In this document: one piece after another, positions 9,394 to 16,834 of the stretch | Layout: each line of letters opens with the position of its first letter | Position numbering within the stretch: the first letter of the stretch is position 1 | Origin: Clostridiales bacterium | Lineage (GTDB): Bacteria > Bacillota > Clostridia > Christensenellales > QALW01 | DNA: 64,000 nucleotides | Assembly (NCBI GenBank): GCA_015069575.1 | Contig: SVIH01000008.1 | Span: forward strand, 17,766-81,765 | Direction of reading: 5' to 3' | Notes under the pieces: model-generated | The model's input: only the letters and a program-made list of their open reading frames with translations | The model's database searches: none | Told to the model about the DNA's origin: nothing | Position numbers and translations under genes: made by a program

Positions 9394-10062
9394 ATGCTTT
9401 CATCACGTTTAGATGCAATAGTGTCTTTGCTTGATAAAAATAGTATAGTTGCTGATATCGGATGTGATCATGGAAAATTAAGCGTTTTTCTTTTGAAAAA
9501 TAAGCTTGCTGAAAAAGTTTTTGCAACAGATATTTCAAGCGCGTCTCTTGATAAAGCAAAAAAACTTGCAAAAGACGAACAAGTTGATAATATTATGTTT
9601 TTTTACGGTGATGGTTTTTCATGTTTACCACAGCCGGTCGATGCCGCTGTTATTGCAGGAATGGGTGGACAAGTTATTGCAAATATAATTGAAAATGATT
9701 TGGCAAAAACAAAGCTTATTCTTCAGCCAATGAAGGATTCAGATATTTTGTATAAAAAACTTTTTAGTTTGGGCTTTTTTGTTGAAAAAGTTGTGGTTAT
9801 CCGTGAAAGCGGAAGATTTTATGAAATTATTCTTGCAAAGCCTGGTAGTGATACTGCGTTTGATTATGAACTTCCGCCCATTGATAGACTTTTGATGAAT
9901 GAAGATGCACATATGTTTTTAGAACATAAAATTTCAGTTTTAAAAAAAGCGCTTAACGGTGCATATAAAGCCAATAGTATACAAGGCAAAAAGAGATTTG
10001 ATGAAATTAACAGAAAAATTGAGTTGATAAAAGAGGTAATTAAAAATGCCTACGGTGAATGA
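9394..10062 (+). CDS. trmK: tRNA (adenine(22)-N(1))-methyltransferase TrmK
   Basis: SAM-dependent Rossmann methyltransferase that makes m1A22 in tRNA. Motif I reads VADIGCDHGKLSVFLL near residue 20, and VIAGMGGQVIANIIE near 90 is typical of the TrmK/YqfN family, as is LILQPMKDS. ATG 9394 gives 222 residues. A TTG at 9385, overlapping the rpoD stop, is a real alternative because AAAGGA (9374-9379) sits only 5 nt before it. It lies directly downstream of rpoD and overlaps the next gene by 17 nt, as in other Firmicutes. Confidence 0.9.
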   Translation: MLSSRLDAIVSLLDKNSIVADIGCDHGKLSVFLLKNKLAEKVFATDISSASLDKAKKLAKDEQVDNIMFFYGDGFSCLPQPVDAAVIAGMGGQVIANIIENDLAKTKLILQPMKDSDILYKKLFSLGFFVEKVVVIRESGRFYEIILAKPGSDTAFDYELPPIDRLLMNEDAHMFLEHKISVLKKALNGAYKANSIQGKKRFDEINRKIELIKEVIKNAYGE

Positions 10063-10837
10063 TATAATAATTGAAATAGAAAAGATAGCCGACCCTAAAT
10101 ATGCATATGAATGGGATAATTGTGGTTTATGTGCCGGTGATAAAAAAAGTATTGTTAAAAAAGTTTTAATTACTCTTGATATTACAAAAGATGTTGTTAT
10201 AGAAGCAATTAATAAAGGTTGTCAGATGATTATATCCCATCATCCACTAATTTTTAAACCTGTATTAACAGTAAATACGGATACATACGCAGGCGAAGTT
10301 TTATCACTTTTGTATAAAAATAATATTGCTTTATATTGCGCACATACAAGCCTTGATATTGCAGTTAATGGCGTAAATGAAGCGCTTTGTAAAAAACTTC
10401 AATTAAAAAATGTTTCACTATTAGCTCCTTTTATTATTGATGGAACAAAATTATCTTGTGCAAGAACAGGTGAAATTGAAAAAACTTTAAATAAAAATCA
10501 ACTTATACAATATGTAAAAGAAAAAATCGGTGCAAAAGTTTTAAATTATAACCTTGAGGATAAAATGTATAAAAAAATTGCTCTTTCAACAGGGGCAGGT
10601 GAAGATTTTGCATTTGATATTACAGATGAGGATGTTTTTATAACAGGTGAAATTAAATATCATACTGCGCTTGAATTAAAACGCAAAAATGTTTCGTTTA
10701 TTGTTGCAGGGCATTATTACACAGAAATTCACTATATTGAAGATTTTATGGCTTGTTTACAAAAAGCAGTAAATGTGTTACAATACAATGTAACATTTTT
10801 AAAATCGGAAACTAACACTAATCCGTTTGAGAATTAG
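10046..10837 (+). CDS. Nif3-like dinuclear metal center protein
   Basis: Protein of 263 residues from the Nif3/YqfO/YbgI family, which forms hexameric rings with a dinuclear metal site. Metal ligands are visible in MIISHHPLIFKP (about 65-75), CAHTSLDIA (about 105) and the C-terminal VAGHYYTEIHYIED. The family also has been assigned GTP cyclohydrolase I type 2, but a physiological role is not settled. It lacks the inserted PII-like domain of longer Bacillus YqfO. It overlaps trmK by 17 nt, with RBS aagaggtaa inside trmK, so the two are likely co-translated. Confidence 0.9.
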   Translation: MPTVNDIIIEIEKIADPKYAYEWDNCGLCAGDKKSIVKKVLITLDITKDVVIEAINKGCQMIISHHPLIFKPVLTVNTDTYAGEVLSLLYKNNIALYCAHTSLDIAVNGVNEALCKKLQLKNVSLLAPFIIDGTKLSCARTGEIEKTLNKNQLIQYVKEKIGAKVLNYNLEDKMYKKIALSTGAGEDFAFDITDEDVFITGEIKYHTALELKRKNVSFIVAGHYYTEIHYIEDFMACLQKAVNVLQYNVTFLKSETNTNPFEN

Positions 10838-10850
10838 GAGGTTATAATAA

Positions 10851-11549
10851 ATGATTGAACAGATTAAAACACTTCTTGAGTATCAGGAAGCAGATTTTGC
10901 AGTTGATGCTGCAGAAAAACAGGTTAAATCCTGTAAGGAACGCAAAACAGCAAATGCAATGAAGCAACGCTACGAGATTGCTGTTGAAGAACGCAAAAAA
11001 CTTATTGCTGCCCGTGATAATGCAGAAAAAGAAATGGAAACTTTGTCAAACGAAATTGAAAAGTTAACTTCTTTAGCACAAATTGACAGAACAAAAGATA
11101 TTCCTTTAGAATCAGAAGCAATTAACAAGCTTATTGCTGAGATTGATAAACTTACATTTTCACTTAAAAAAATTGAAGAAAAAATTAATGGTATTAATGC
11201 TTCAGTTGCAGAAAATGAAAAGAAGATCAATGAGTATGGATTAATTGCAAATAAAGCAAAGGATGAGTTTAACATTAACAAGGCAGGTTATGAAAAAATA
11301 TTACAAGAGGCAAAGCCTGAAATTGATAAGTTAAAGGAAGCAAGGGATAAAATTGGTCAAAAGGTTGATAAAACCTTATTGGATAAATATTTAAGATTAA
11401 AGAAAAATAAGATTGTGCCTACTGCACCGCTTAAAAACAGCAGATGTGATGGCTGCCATATGGAAATGCCTTCATTCACAGTTTCAAATGCTGTTAAAAA
11501 TGGCTACTGTGAATGTGAAAACTGCGGTAGAATAACATATATAGAATAA
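10851..11549 (+). CDS. Coiled-coil protein with C-terminal C4 zinc ribbon
   Basis: Protein of 232 residues. Residues 1-175 are predicted to be a long antiparallel coiled coil, with heptad-rich K/E/A/I sequence such as EIEKLTSLAQ and LKKIEEKINGI. The last 45 residues carry a zinc ribbon: CDGCHMEMPS then CECENCGRITYIE. This is the C4-type zinc-ribbon (DUF164) family often next to Nif3-like genes in Firmicutes; its role is unknown, with nucleic acid binding suspected. RBS taggaggtt precedes the ATG, and the gene follows Nif3 by 13 nt. It ends 8 nt before the rnpB RNA. Confidence 0.88.
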   Translation: MIEQIKTLLEYQEADFAVDAAEKQVKSCKERKTANAMKQRYEIAVEERKKLIAARDNAEKEMETLSNEIEKLTSLAQIDRTKDIPLESEAINKLIAEIDKLTFSLKKIEEKINGINASVAENEKKINEYGLIANKAKDEFNINKAGYEKILQEAKPEIDKLKEARDKIGQKVDKTLLDKYLRLKKNKIVPTAPLKNSRCDGCHMEMPSFTVSNAVKNGYCECENCGRITYIE

Positions 11550-11557
11550 ATTATTTT

Positions 11558-11881
11558 GAGTAAGCCGGATGACTGCGGTGTAAATACGAGGAAAGTCCGA
11601 GCTTCATAGAGCAGGATGCCGGATAACGTCCGGTGAAGGCGACTTCAAGGAAAGTGCAACAGAAATATACCGCCACGCAAGTGGTAAGGGTGGAAAGGCG
11701 AGGTAAGAGCTCACCGAATGCTATGGCAACTTAGCATTCCTGTAAACCCCATTCGAAGCAAGATTGATAGTGGAGCATTAACGGCTGCTCGTCGGCTCCC
11801 ATGTAATCGCTTAAGCTTTTCGGCAACGGAAAGAATAGATAGATAGTCATCTTTAACAGAACTCGGCTTATAGGCTTGCTC
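11558..11881 (+). ncRNA. rnpB: RNase P RNA (class A)
   Basis: Catalytic RNA of RNase P, which removes tRNA 5' leaders. Conserved parts are directly readable: GAGGAAAGTCCG at 11588, GTGCAACAGAAA near 11656, the ancestral-type GGTAAGAGCTCACCG near 11702, AACCCCATTCGAAGCAAGA near 11744, and the 3' portion ending ACTCGGCTTATAGGC. The ends pair as helix P1, GAGTAAGCC (11558-11566) with GGCTTGCTC (11873-11881). Length of about 324 nt fits class A. No promoter was identified; it may be read from the upstream operon. Confidence 0.96.
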
Positions 11882-11894
11882 AATATTTTATCAA

Positions 11895-11926
11895 AAAAGA
11901 GAGAATGAAAATTCTCTCTTTTATTC
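11895..11926 (+). terminator. Terminator of rnpB
   Basis: Perfect 12-bp stem AAAAGAGAGAAT/ATTCTCTCTTTT (11895-11906 and 11911-11922) with a GAAA loop. Confidence 0.8.
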
Positions 11927-11952
11927 ATTTTTGGCATACTTGTACATATTAT
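11924..11952 (+). promoter_or_regulatory. Candidate sigma-E promoter for spoIIIA
   Basis: TTCATTTT (11924-11931), 13 nt, CATATTAT (11945-11952). This resembles the mother-cell sigma-E pattern GTCATATT/CATACAAT. It ends 24 nt before the spoIIIAA ATG, and the operon is known to be sigma-E driven in Bacillus. Confidence 0.45.
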
Positions 11953-11976
11953 TGTTTTGTAAGAGGTGGGACAACT

Positions 11977-12876
11977 ATGGAAAAACTTATGTCGATTTTG
12001 CCGCAATATATTAATAAGGCAATAAAAAAATTAAATAGTTTTCAAATTAGTAATTTAACAGAAATTCGTTTAAGGGTAAATAAACCTGCTTATATGTATA
12101 TTTCCGGAATTGAATATGGTATCAACGAAAACGGAATTTCTAAATATGATGGGATTATTTTTTCTAAAGAAGATTCTAAAGAAATGTGGCGCAGATTATG
12201 CGAAGGTTCGCCGTATAGCACAACTATAAAACAAAGGTCAGGGTATATAACTGTTGCGGGTAATCGAGTAGGTTTTTGTGGTGAGTATGCTCTTTTGGAT
12301 GATAAAATTAAACATATTGAAAAAATTTCTTCGTTTTGTGTGAGAATTAAACACGAAGTTAAAGGATGTTCAAATAAATTTTTCAGATATCTTTTTGATA
12401 ATAATGAGTTTGAAAATACATTAATTGTCTCACCACCAGGCTGTGGTAAGACCACAATGATCAGGGATATGGCAAGGCTTTTGTCGTTTGAAGGCTATAA
12501 TGTGTGTGTTGTTGATGAACGGGATGAAATAGCAGCCTGTATTGATGGGGTACCAACACTGGATGTAGGCAAAAGAACAGATGTTTTTTGCAATGTTAAA
12601 AAAACAGTTGCAATTGAAAATATTGTTCGTTCACTAAGACCCGATATAATAATTGTTGATGAACTTGGCGATCAGAATGATATTTTAAGTATTACCCAAG
12701 CAAGTAAAAAAGGGGTTAAATTAATTTCTACAATTCACGGCAAAAATATTAATGATGTAATTGAATATCAGCAAATGTTTGATAGGTTTGTTTTTTTAAG
12801 CAAAAAAGAGGGCGTTGGGACTGTTGATGGAATTTATAATAAACAATTCAAAAATGTTGTAAAAAATATATGCTGA
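11977..12876 (+). CDS. spoIIIAA: Stage III sporulation protein AA
   Basis: Secretion-type ATPase of the SpoIIIA-SpoIIQ channel that links mother cell and forespore after engulfment. ATG 11977 gives 299 residues; it is preceded by gaggtggg and gives a normal N-terminus (MEKLMSILPQYINKAI). Walker A is SPPGCGKTTMIRDMARL near 150, Walker B-like IIIVDELGDQ near 225, and a VCVVDERDEIAA segment near 185 is typical of the family. It resembles type II/IV secretion ATPases. It starts the eight-gene operon and overlaps spoIIIAB by 7 nt. Confidence 0.96.
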   Translation: MEKLMSILPQYINKAIKKLNSFQISNLTEIRLRVNKPAYMYISGIEYGINENGISKYDGIIFSKEDSKEMWRRLCEGSPYSTTIKQRSGYITVAGNRVGFCGEYALLDDKIKHIEKISSFCVRIKHEVKGCSNKFFRYLFDNNEFENTLIVSPPGCGKTTMIRDMARLLSFEGYNVCVVDERDEIAACIDGVPTLDVGKRTDVFCNVKKTVAIENIVRSLRPDIIIVDELGDQNDILSITQASKKGVKLISTIHGKNINDVIEYQQMFDRFVFLSKKEGVGTVDGIYNKQFKNVVKNIC

Positions 12877-13361
12877 TAAAATTCATTAGTGTTATCATTT
12901 TATCCCTGTGCGCTTGGTTTTTTGGTAAGAATTATTCTGATTTGTTAATAGAAAAAATTCATATTGTTGAAGAATATATCCTGTTTTCAAAAGAATTAAA
13001 AAGCGCGGTATATTTTTCAGGTAAGAATGTTTATGAATTTTTTAAAAATAACAAATTAAAAGCAACTGAAAATTTTTGTACTTTTTTAATTAATAATAAA
13101 ACAATAGGAATTGAGAAATCAATAAAAAAATTTAAACCTATAAATAATGATGAGAAAATTTGTGTTGATTTTCTATATGAACCCCTTGTTTTTATTGAAA
13201 ATTCAAGTGATACAGAAGTTATTGCTGAACTTTTAAACAGTGCATCTGAAAACCTTTTAAGTTATAAATTACAAATTCAGGAGGAATATAAGGGTAGGAT
13301 AAAAACTGCACCGTCAATTACCTTGATTTGCGGATTATTTATTGCCCTTGTTTTGATATGA
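12870..13361 (+). CDS. spoIIIAB: Stage III sporulation protein AB
   Basis: Membrane protein of 163 residues with a hydrophobic start (FISVIILSLCAWFFG), a cytosolic helical middle containing EYILFSKELKSAVYFSG, and a C-terminal span (TLICGLFIALVLI). SpoIIIAB resembles a truncated GspF-type platform protein in the SpoIIIA complex. It overlaps spoIIIAA by 7 nt and spoIIIAC by 4 nt (ATGA). Sequence is less conserved than SpoIIIAA, so assignment rests strongly on operon position and topology. Confidence 0.9.
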   Translation: MLIKFISVIILSLCAWFFGKNYSDLLIEKIHIVEEYILFSKELKSAVYFSGKNVYEFFKNNKLKATENFCTFLINNKTIGIEKSIKKFKPINNDEKICVDFLYEPLVFIENSSDTEVIAELLNSASENLLSYKLQIQEEYKGRIKTAPSITLICGLFIALVLI

Positions 13362-13555
13362 GCATAGATATTATTTTTAAAATAGCAGCTATAGGAATAC
13401 TAGTTACACTTATAAGCCAACTTTTAACCCGTTGGGGAAGGGATGATATTGCAATGATAACGACTGTTGCAGGATTAATTATAGTGTTATTAATGGCACT
13501 TGATATGGTTTCTGAGTTTTTTCAAACAATTAAAAGTGTGTTTCAATTATACTGA
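13358..13555 (+). CDS. spoIIIAC: Stage III sporulation protein AC
   Basis: Two-span membrane protein of 65 residues from ATG 13358, which overlaps the spoIIIAB stop. It starts MSIDIIFKIAAIGILVTL and has the characteristic LLTRWGRDDIAMITT linker before a second span. A longer frame from 13328 adds an unlikely N-terminal extension. SpoIIIAC and SpoIIIAD together form part of the membrane platform. It overlaps spoIIIAD by 1 nt. Confidence 0.94.
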   Translation: MSIDIIFKIAAIGILVTLISQLLTRWGRDDIAMITTVAGLIIVLLMALDMVSEFFQTIKSVFQLY

Positions 13556-13938
13556 TGGATAAAATATACTTAGTAACTTTGTTTGGCATAGCATCTGTTT
13601 TTATTATAATTGCAATTAAAAAATATTCTGCTAATTTTGCTTATGTTGCGTCAATATGTGCCGGTATAATTATTTTATTTTTTGTAATCAGTGAAGTTAT
13701 ACAGGTGCGTGATTATATTTTAAAATGGAGTAACAGTGGTGTAATTAATTCACAATATGCCTCTACATTAATAAAAATATGTGTAATAAGTTTTGTTGGG
13801 CAATGGGGGATTCAGTTGTGCCGTGATGCAGGGGAAACTTCTATTGCAGATAAAATGGAAGTAGCAGTTAAATTTATTGTTATAATTCTTTGCTTTCCAT
13901 ATATAGATATGCTTTTTAAGTTGGTGACTGAAATCTGA
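13555..13938 (+). CDS. spoIIIAD: Stage III sporulation protein AD
   Basis: Membrane protein of 127 residues with three to four hydrophobic segments and the family-like tail QLCRDAGETSIADKMEVAVKF near residues 88-108. It is part of the SpoIIIA complex needed for late forespore gene expression. It begins on the last base of the spoIIIAC stop and overlaps the spoIIIAE start by 1 nt, so translation of the series is coupled. Confidence 0.94.
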   Translation: MDKIYLVTLFGIASVFIIIAIKKYSANFAYVASICAGIIILFFVISEVIQVRDYILKWSNSGVINSQYASTLIKICVISFVGQWGIQLCRDAGETSIADKMEVAVKFIVIILCFPYIDMLFKLVTEI

Positions 13939-15038
13939 TGAAAAAATTGGTATTTCTTTTTATTGTATTATTTTTTTTGTTTTGCAGTGTTTCAGCACAA
14001 GGGGAAATTAATACCGATAAACTTGAAGAAAGTTTAAAAGATGGGGAATATTATTCGTTTTGTGGTAATACAGAAGAAATTATTAAGGCAATTCTCAATA
14101 ATGAGTTACATCTTGATGGTGGCGGAATCTTAGAAAATATTTTAGAAATTTTATTTATTTCAATAAAAAATATTTTACCATCATTATGTGGCTTGCTTGG
14201 AATAGTTATTATTTTATCTTTTATAGACAAACTGAATATTTTGAACGCTAAAATAGAAAATACCGCTAAAATGGGCGGAAGAATTTTGTTTTGCATTATG
14301 CTTATAAATATCACAACAGTATTTATTACCTCTGCAAAAGAAAGCCTCGGTACCGTTTCATCATTTACTCAGGTCTTAAGCCCAATATTAATTACACTTC
14401 TTGCTTCGTGCGGCGCGCAAGGAACGGTTAATAATCTTGCACCTTCTGCTGTGCTATTATCATCTGCTTTGGTTGAAATATCTGTTAAAATTGTTTTTCC
14501 TTTAGCATTAATGGGATGTACAATTTTATCTATCAATTCAATTTTACCGGGCGAAAAATTAAAAGGTATTGCTGAATTATTTAAGAATATTGCATCATGG
14601 ATAATTGGAGTTGTTTTTACTGTTTTTTCAGGCGTTATAGCCATACAAGGTATGATTTCCGGCATTGCTGACGGAGTATCCATAAGAAGTATTAAGTATG
14701 CAATAAGTTCTTCTGTACCGGTTATAGGCGGTTCTATAAGTGAAAGCATATCGATGGTTCTTTTAACAGGATATTGTTTGAAAAGTGCTACAGGAATTAT
14801 GGGAATTATAATAATTGCCGGCATTTTAATCATTCCAATTATAAATATTTTTTCGTATGTTGTTATTTTAAATTTCTTTTGTGCTTTTGTACAACCGTTT
14901 TCTGATCCGTTTGTTATTAGTTATATAAAAGGTATTTTGGAATTTTTAAAACTTGTTCTGATTGTTTTAATAGGTGTTAGTGTTTTATGGTTTATTTATT
15001 TAGGAATAATGGTTTCAGTAGGAAATAATATTCTATGA
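13938..15038 (+). CDS. spoIIIAE: Stage III sporulation protein AE
   Basis: Polytopic protein of 366 residues. The N-terminus looks like a cleavable signal peptide (KKLVFLFIVLFFLFCSVSAQ, possible cleavage after SVSA). After an extracytoplasmic stretch of about 50 residues come six or more membrane spans, with PILITLLASCGAQGTVNNLAP near 148-168 and a family-typical PGEKLKGIAELFKNIA near 205. It is proposed as the permease-like part of the channel. It overlaps spoIIIAF by 4 nt. Confidence 0.95.
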   Translation: MKKLVFLFIVLFFLFCSVSAQGEINTDKLEESLKDGEYYSFCGNTEEIIKAILNNELHLDGGGILENILEILFISIKNILPSLCGLLGIVIILSFIDKLNILNAKIENTAKMGGRILFCIMLINITTVFITSAKESLGTVSSFTQVLSPILITLLASCGAQGTVNNLAPSAVLLSSALVEISVKIVFPLALMGCTILSINSILPGEKLKGIAELFKNIASWIIGVVFTVFSGVIAIQGMISGIADGVSIRSIKYAISSSVPVIGGSISESISMVLLTGYCLKSATGIMGIIIIAGILIIPIINIFSYVVILNFFCAFVQPFSDPFVISYIKGILEFLKLVLIVLIGVSVLWFIYLGIMVSVGNNIL

Positions 15039-15472
15039 TTTCGTGGATTAAAGAATATATTTTAACTATAGTTGTAATCTCTGTAATAGGTTTGATTTTA
15101 GAGTGTCTTTTAAATGAAGGTAATATAAAAAAATATGCAATGTTTGGTGTATCTATAATTTTATGCGTAAATATGATTCAACCTTTTTTAAAAATAAATT
15201 TTGAAATAAATAAACCTGATATTAATAATAAATATCACTACACCATTGATTATAATGATGCGGTTTCATCAACAGTAAACAGTGTTAAAGGTTTTGAGAA
15301 TGCGAAGGTTAATGTTGATAGCCAAAATAACAAAATAATAAAAATCACTATAAATCCAAATGCAGATAAACTTATAGAAAAAACAATTAGTAATACTACA
15401 AAAGAATATATAAAAACTCTTTTAAATGCTATTTATGGTGTGGATAAAGAAAATATATTTTTTACGGAGTAA
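15035..15472 (+). CDS. spoIIIAF: Stage III sporulation protein AF
   Basis: Protein of 145 residues with two N-terminal transmembrane segments (about 5-25 and 33-52) followed by a soluble domain of about 90 residues facing the intermembrane space. That domain has a ring-building-motif-like alternation (ENAKVNVDSQNNKIIKITI). SpoIIIAF belongs to the ring-forming part of the channel. It overlaps spoIIIAE by 4 nt and is followed 2 nt later by spoIIIAG. Confidence 0.9.
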   Translation: MISWIKEYILTIVVISVIGLILECLLNEGNIKKYAMFGVSIILCVNMIQPFLKINFEINKPDINNKYHYTIDYNDAVSSTVNSVKGFENAKVNVDSQNNKIIKITINPNADKLIEKTISNTTKEYIKTLLNAIYGVDKENIFFTE

Positions 15473-15474
15473 TT

Positions 15475-16011
15475 ATGAAAGAATATTTTGAAAAATTAAA
15501 AAAAAGTAAAAAAGCAAAATTGGCATTAATTTTATTACTTTGCTCAATAATGATAATTATTTATTTTGTGCCTGAAAAAAGTACTAAAAATGAAAAAACA
15601 AACATAAATAATAATACAGCAATTGAAAAAACAAAAGAACAGCAACTTGAAGAAGTTCTTTGTAATATTAAAGGCGTTGGTAAAGTCAGTGTTATGATCA
15701 CATACCAAAGCGGAAGCGAGGTTGTGTGTGCAAATAATATAGAAACTCAAACCAATACTGTAACAGAAAAATCAGAAAACGGGGGGATAAAAGAATCAGA
15801 AACAATTATAGAAAACAAGTCGCCAGTAACAGTTGGCTCAGGTGATGGCGAAAATCCATTGGTCATTATAGAAAAAGAGCCTGAAATTAAAGGTGTGATT
15901 GTGGTCGCACAAGGTGCAGAAAACCTTAATGTAAAATTAAATTTACAAAAAGCAGTTGAAACGGTTTTACAGGTGGACCCTTCACAAGTTGATATTTTCG
16001 CAATGAATTAA
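15475..16011 (+). CDS. spoIIIAG: Stage III sporulation protein AG
   Basis: Single-pass protein of 178 residues. A basic N-terminus and TM segment (LALILLLCSIMIIIYFV, about 20-36) are followed by an intermembrane domain. It contains IKGVGKVSVMITYQSGSE (a ring-building motif near 65-82) and VIVVAQGAENLNVKLNLQKA with the conserved C-terminal half. In Bacillus SpoIIIAG forms a 30-subunit ring. A beta-insert rich in T/E/S (about 95-125) separates the two halves, as in the family. It precedes spoIIIAH by 12 nt. Confidence 0.94.
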   Translation: MKEYFEKLKKSKKAKLALILLLCSIMIIIYFVPEKSTKNEKTNINNNTAIEKTKEQQLEEVLCNIKGVGKVSVMITYQSGSEVVCANNIETQTNTVTEKSENGGIKESETIIENKSPVTVGSGDGENPLVIIEKEPEIKGVIVVAQGAENLNVKLNLQKAVETVLQVDPSQVDIFAMN

Positions 16012-16023
16012 GGAGAGAATAAT

Positions 16024-16521
16024 ATGTTTAAAATTAGTAGAAAAGCCATAGTAATTTCAGCAATGGTAGTTTTGTTGCTTGTAACAGGACTTTTAAATTG
16101 GAAATATATTGCAAACAGTAATAATGATGGTTCTGCTGTTACAGATAATAAACAAGAACAGGATATTGAAACAGCAAGTTTTTTTTCAACTTACAAAAAT
16201 GAAAGAATGGCAAACAGGGAAGAAGAAATGACATATCTTGACAGTGTTATTGCAAACGCAAACACAGATACTGAAACCATTAACGAAGCACAACAAATGA
16301 AAATGGAGATTGTTGCAAACATGGAACTTGAAAGTACATTAGAAGGTCTTCTTGTTGCAAAAGGCTTTGAAGATGCTATTGTTACATTTGGGTCAACATC
16401 AGTAAATGTTGTAATTAAAGATGCTGAATTAACAAGCGCAAAGGTTGCTCAGATTTTAGACGTTGTAACCACCGAAACCCAATATACCGCAAGCGAAGTT
16501 AAAGTGATTCAGGCAGAATAA
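16024..16521 (+). CDS. spoIIIAH: Stage III sporulation protein AH
   Basis: Single-pass protein of 165 residues: TM near 8-25 (AIVISAMVVLLLVTGLLNW), a helical stalk rich in E/N/T, then a YscJ/FliF-like domain at about 100-165 (LVAKGFEDAIVTFGSTSVNVV). In the mother cell it binds SpoIIQ or its functional equivalent across the intermembrane space. RBS aaggagag precedes the ATG. Last gene of the operon, followed by a strong terminator. Confidence 0.94.
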   Translation: MFKISRKAIVISAMVVLLLVTGLLNWKYIANSNNDGSAVTDNKQEQDIETASFFSTYKNERMANREEEMTYLDSVIANANTDTETINEAQQMKMEIVANMELESTLEGLLVAKGFEDAIVTFGSTSVNVVIKDAELTSAKVAQILDVVTTETQYTASEVKVIQAE

Positions 16522-16528
16522 ATAAAAG

Positions 16529-16566
16529 CAGACAGTAAGGTGCTAACCTGACTGTCTGTTTTTTTA
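16529..16566 (+). terminator. Terminator of the spoIIIA operon
   Basis: Stem GCAGACAGT/ACTGTCTG extended by AGGT/ACCT around a GCTA loop, followed by TTTTTTT. Confidence 0.88.
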
Positions 16567-16595
16567 TTGACAAACATGTATATAAAATATATAAT
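16567..16595 (+). promoter_or_regulatory. Consensus sigma-A promoter for the structured RNA
   Basis: Perfect TTGACA (16567-16572), 17-nt spacer, perfect TATAAT (16590-16595). It lies immediately after the spoIIIA terminator, and the predicted start near 16602 coincides with the first base of the long helix of the RNA below. Confidence 0.85.
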
Positions 16596-16601
16596 ATTAT
16601 T

Positions 16602-16812
16602 GCCAAACTAACTAAATAAGTGCAAAACGAGGGGCGTATTTTCTTTTTTTAGAAATACGCTGAATAGTTTTTCCTATAAAACAAAGAATATGTTAAAAAT
16701 GCAGATTCCACGTTTTGTAGGTAAGGCGCAGTCCTTGTTTTGCATCGGTTAGTTTGGCGACTATCGGAGTCTGCGTTTTATGTGCGTTTACTTCGGTAGG
16801 CGCACTTTTTTT
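16602..16812 (+). ncRNA. Highly structured RNA / leader of unknown class
   Basis: Predicted transcript of about 211 nt with its own consensus promoter and terminator. Pairings read from sequence are: GCCAAACTAAC (16602-16612) with GTTAGTTTGGC (16748-16758), 11 bp exact; TGCAAAACGAGG (16621-16632) with CCTTGTTTTGCA (16733-16744), 12 bp with one G-U; a local hairpin GCGTATTTTCT/AGAAATACGC (16634-16660); and GCAGATTCC (16701-16709) with GGAGTCTGC (16766-16774), 9 bp, which crosses the long helix and so would form a pseudoknot. A UUCG-capped terminator follows at 16782-16805. Length, promoter strength and complexity suggest a conserved ncRNA or riboswitch. The raiA motif is a candidate, not confirmed. 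Confidence 0.75.
16782..16812 (+). terminator. Intrinsic terminator or attenuator before the collagen-like gene
   Basis: Ten-bp stem GTGCGTTTAC/GTAGGCGCAC (two G-U pairs) around a TTCG loop, then seven T. It lies 22 nt before the next ATG. An alternative 5-bp pairing of GCGCA (16726-16730) with TGTGC (16781-16785) would disrupt it. Confidence 0.85.
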
Positions 16813-16834
16813 ATTTTAAGGAGGAAATATAAAA

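Noticed and set aside
9385..9396. TTG 9385 as the trmK start
   Set aside because: It has a better-spaced RBS than the ATG at 9394, but it overlaps the rpoD stop and adds only three residues; kept as an alternative in the trmK entry.
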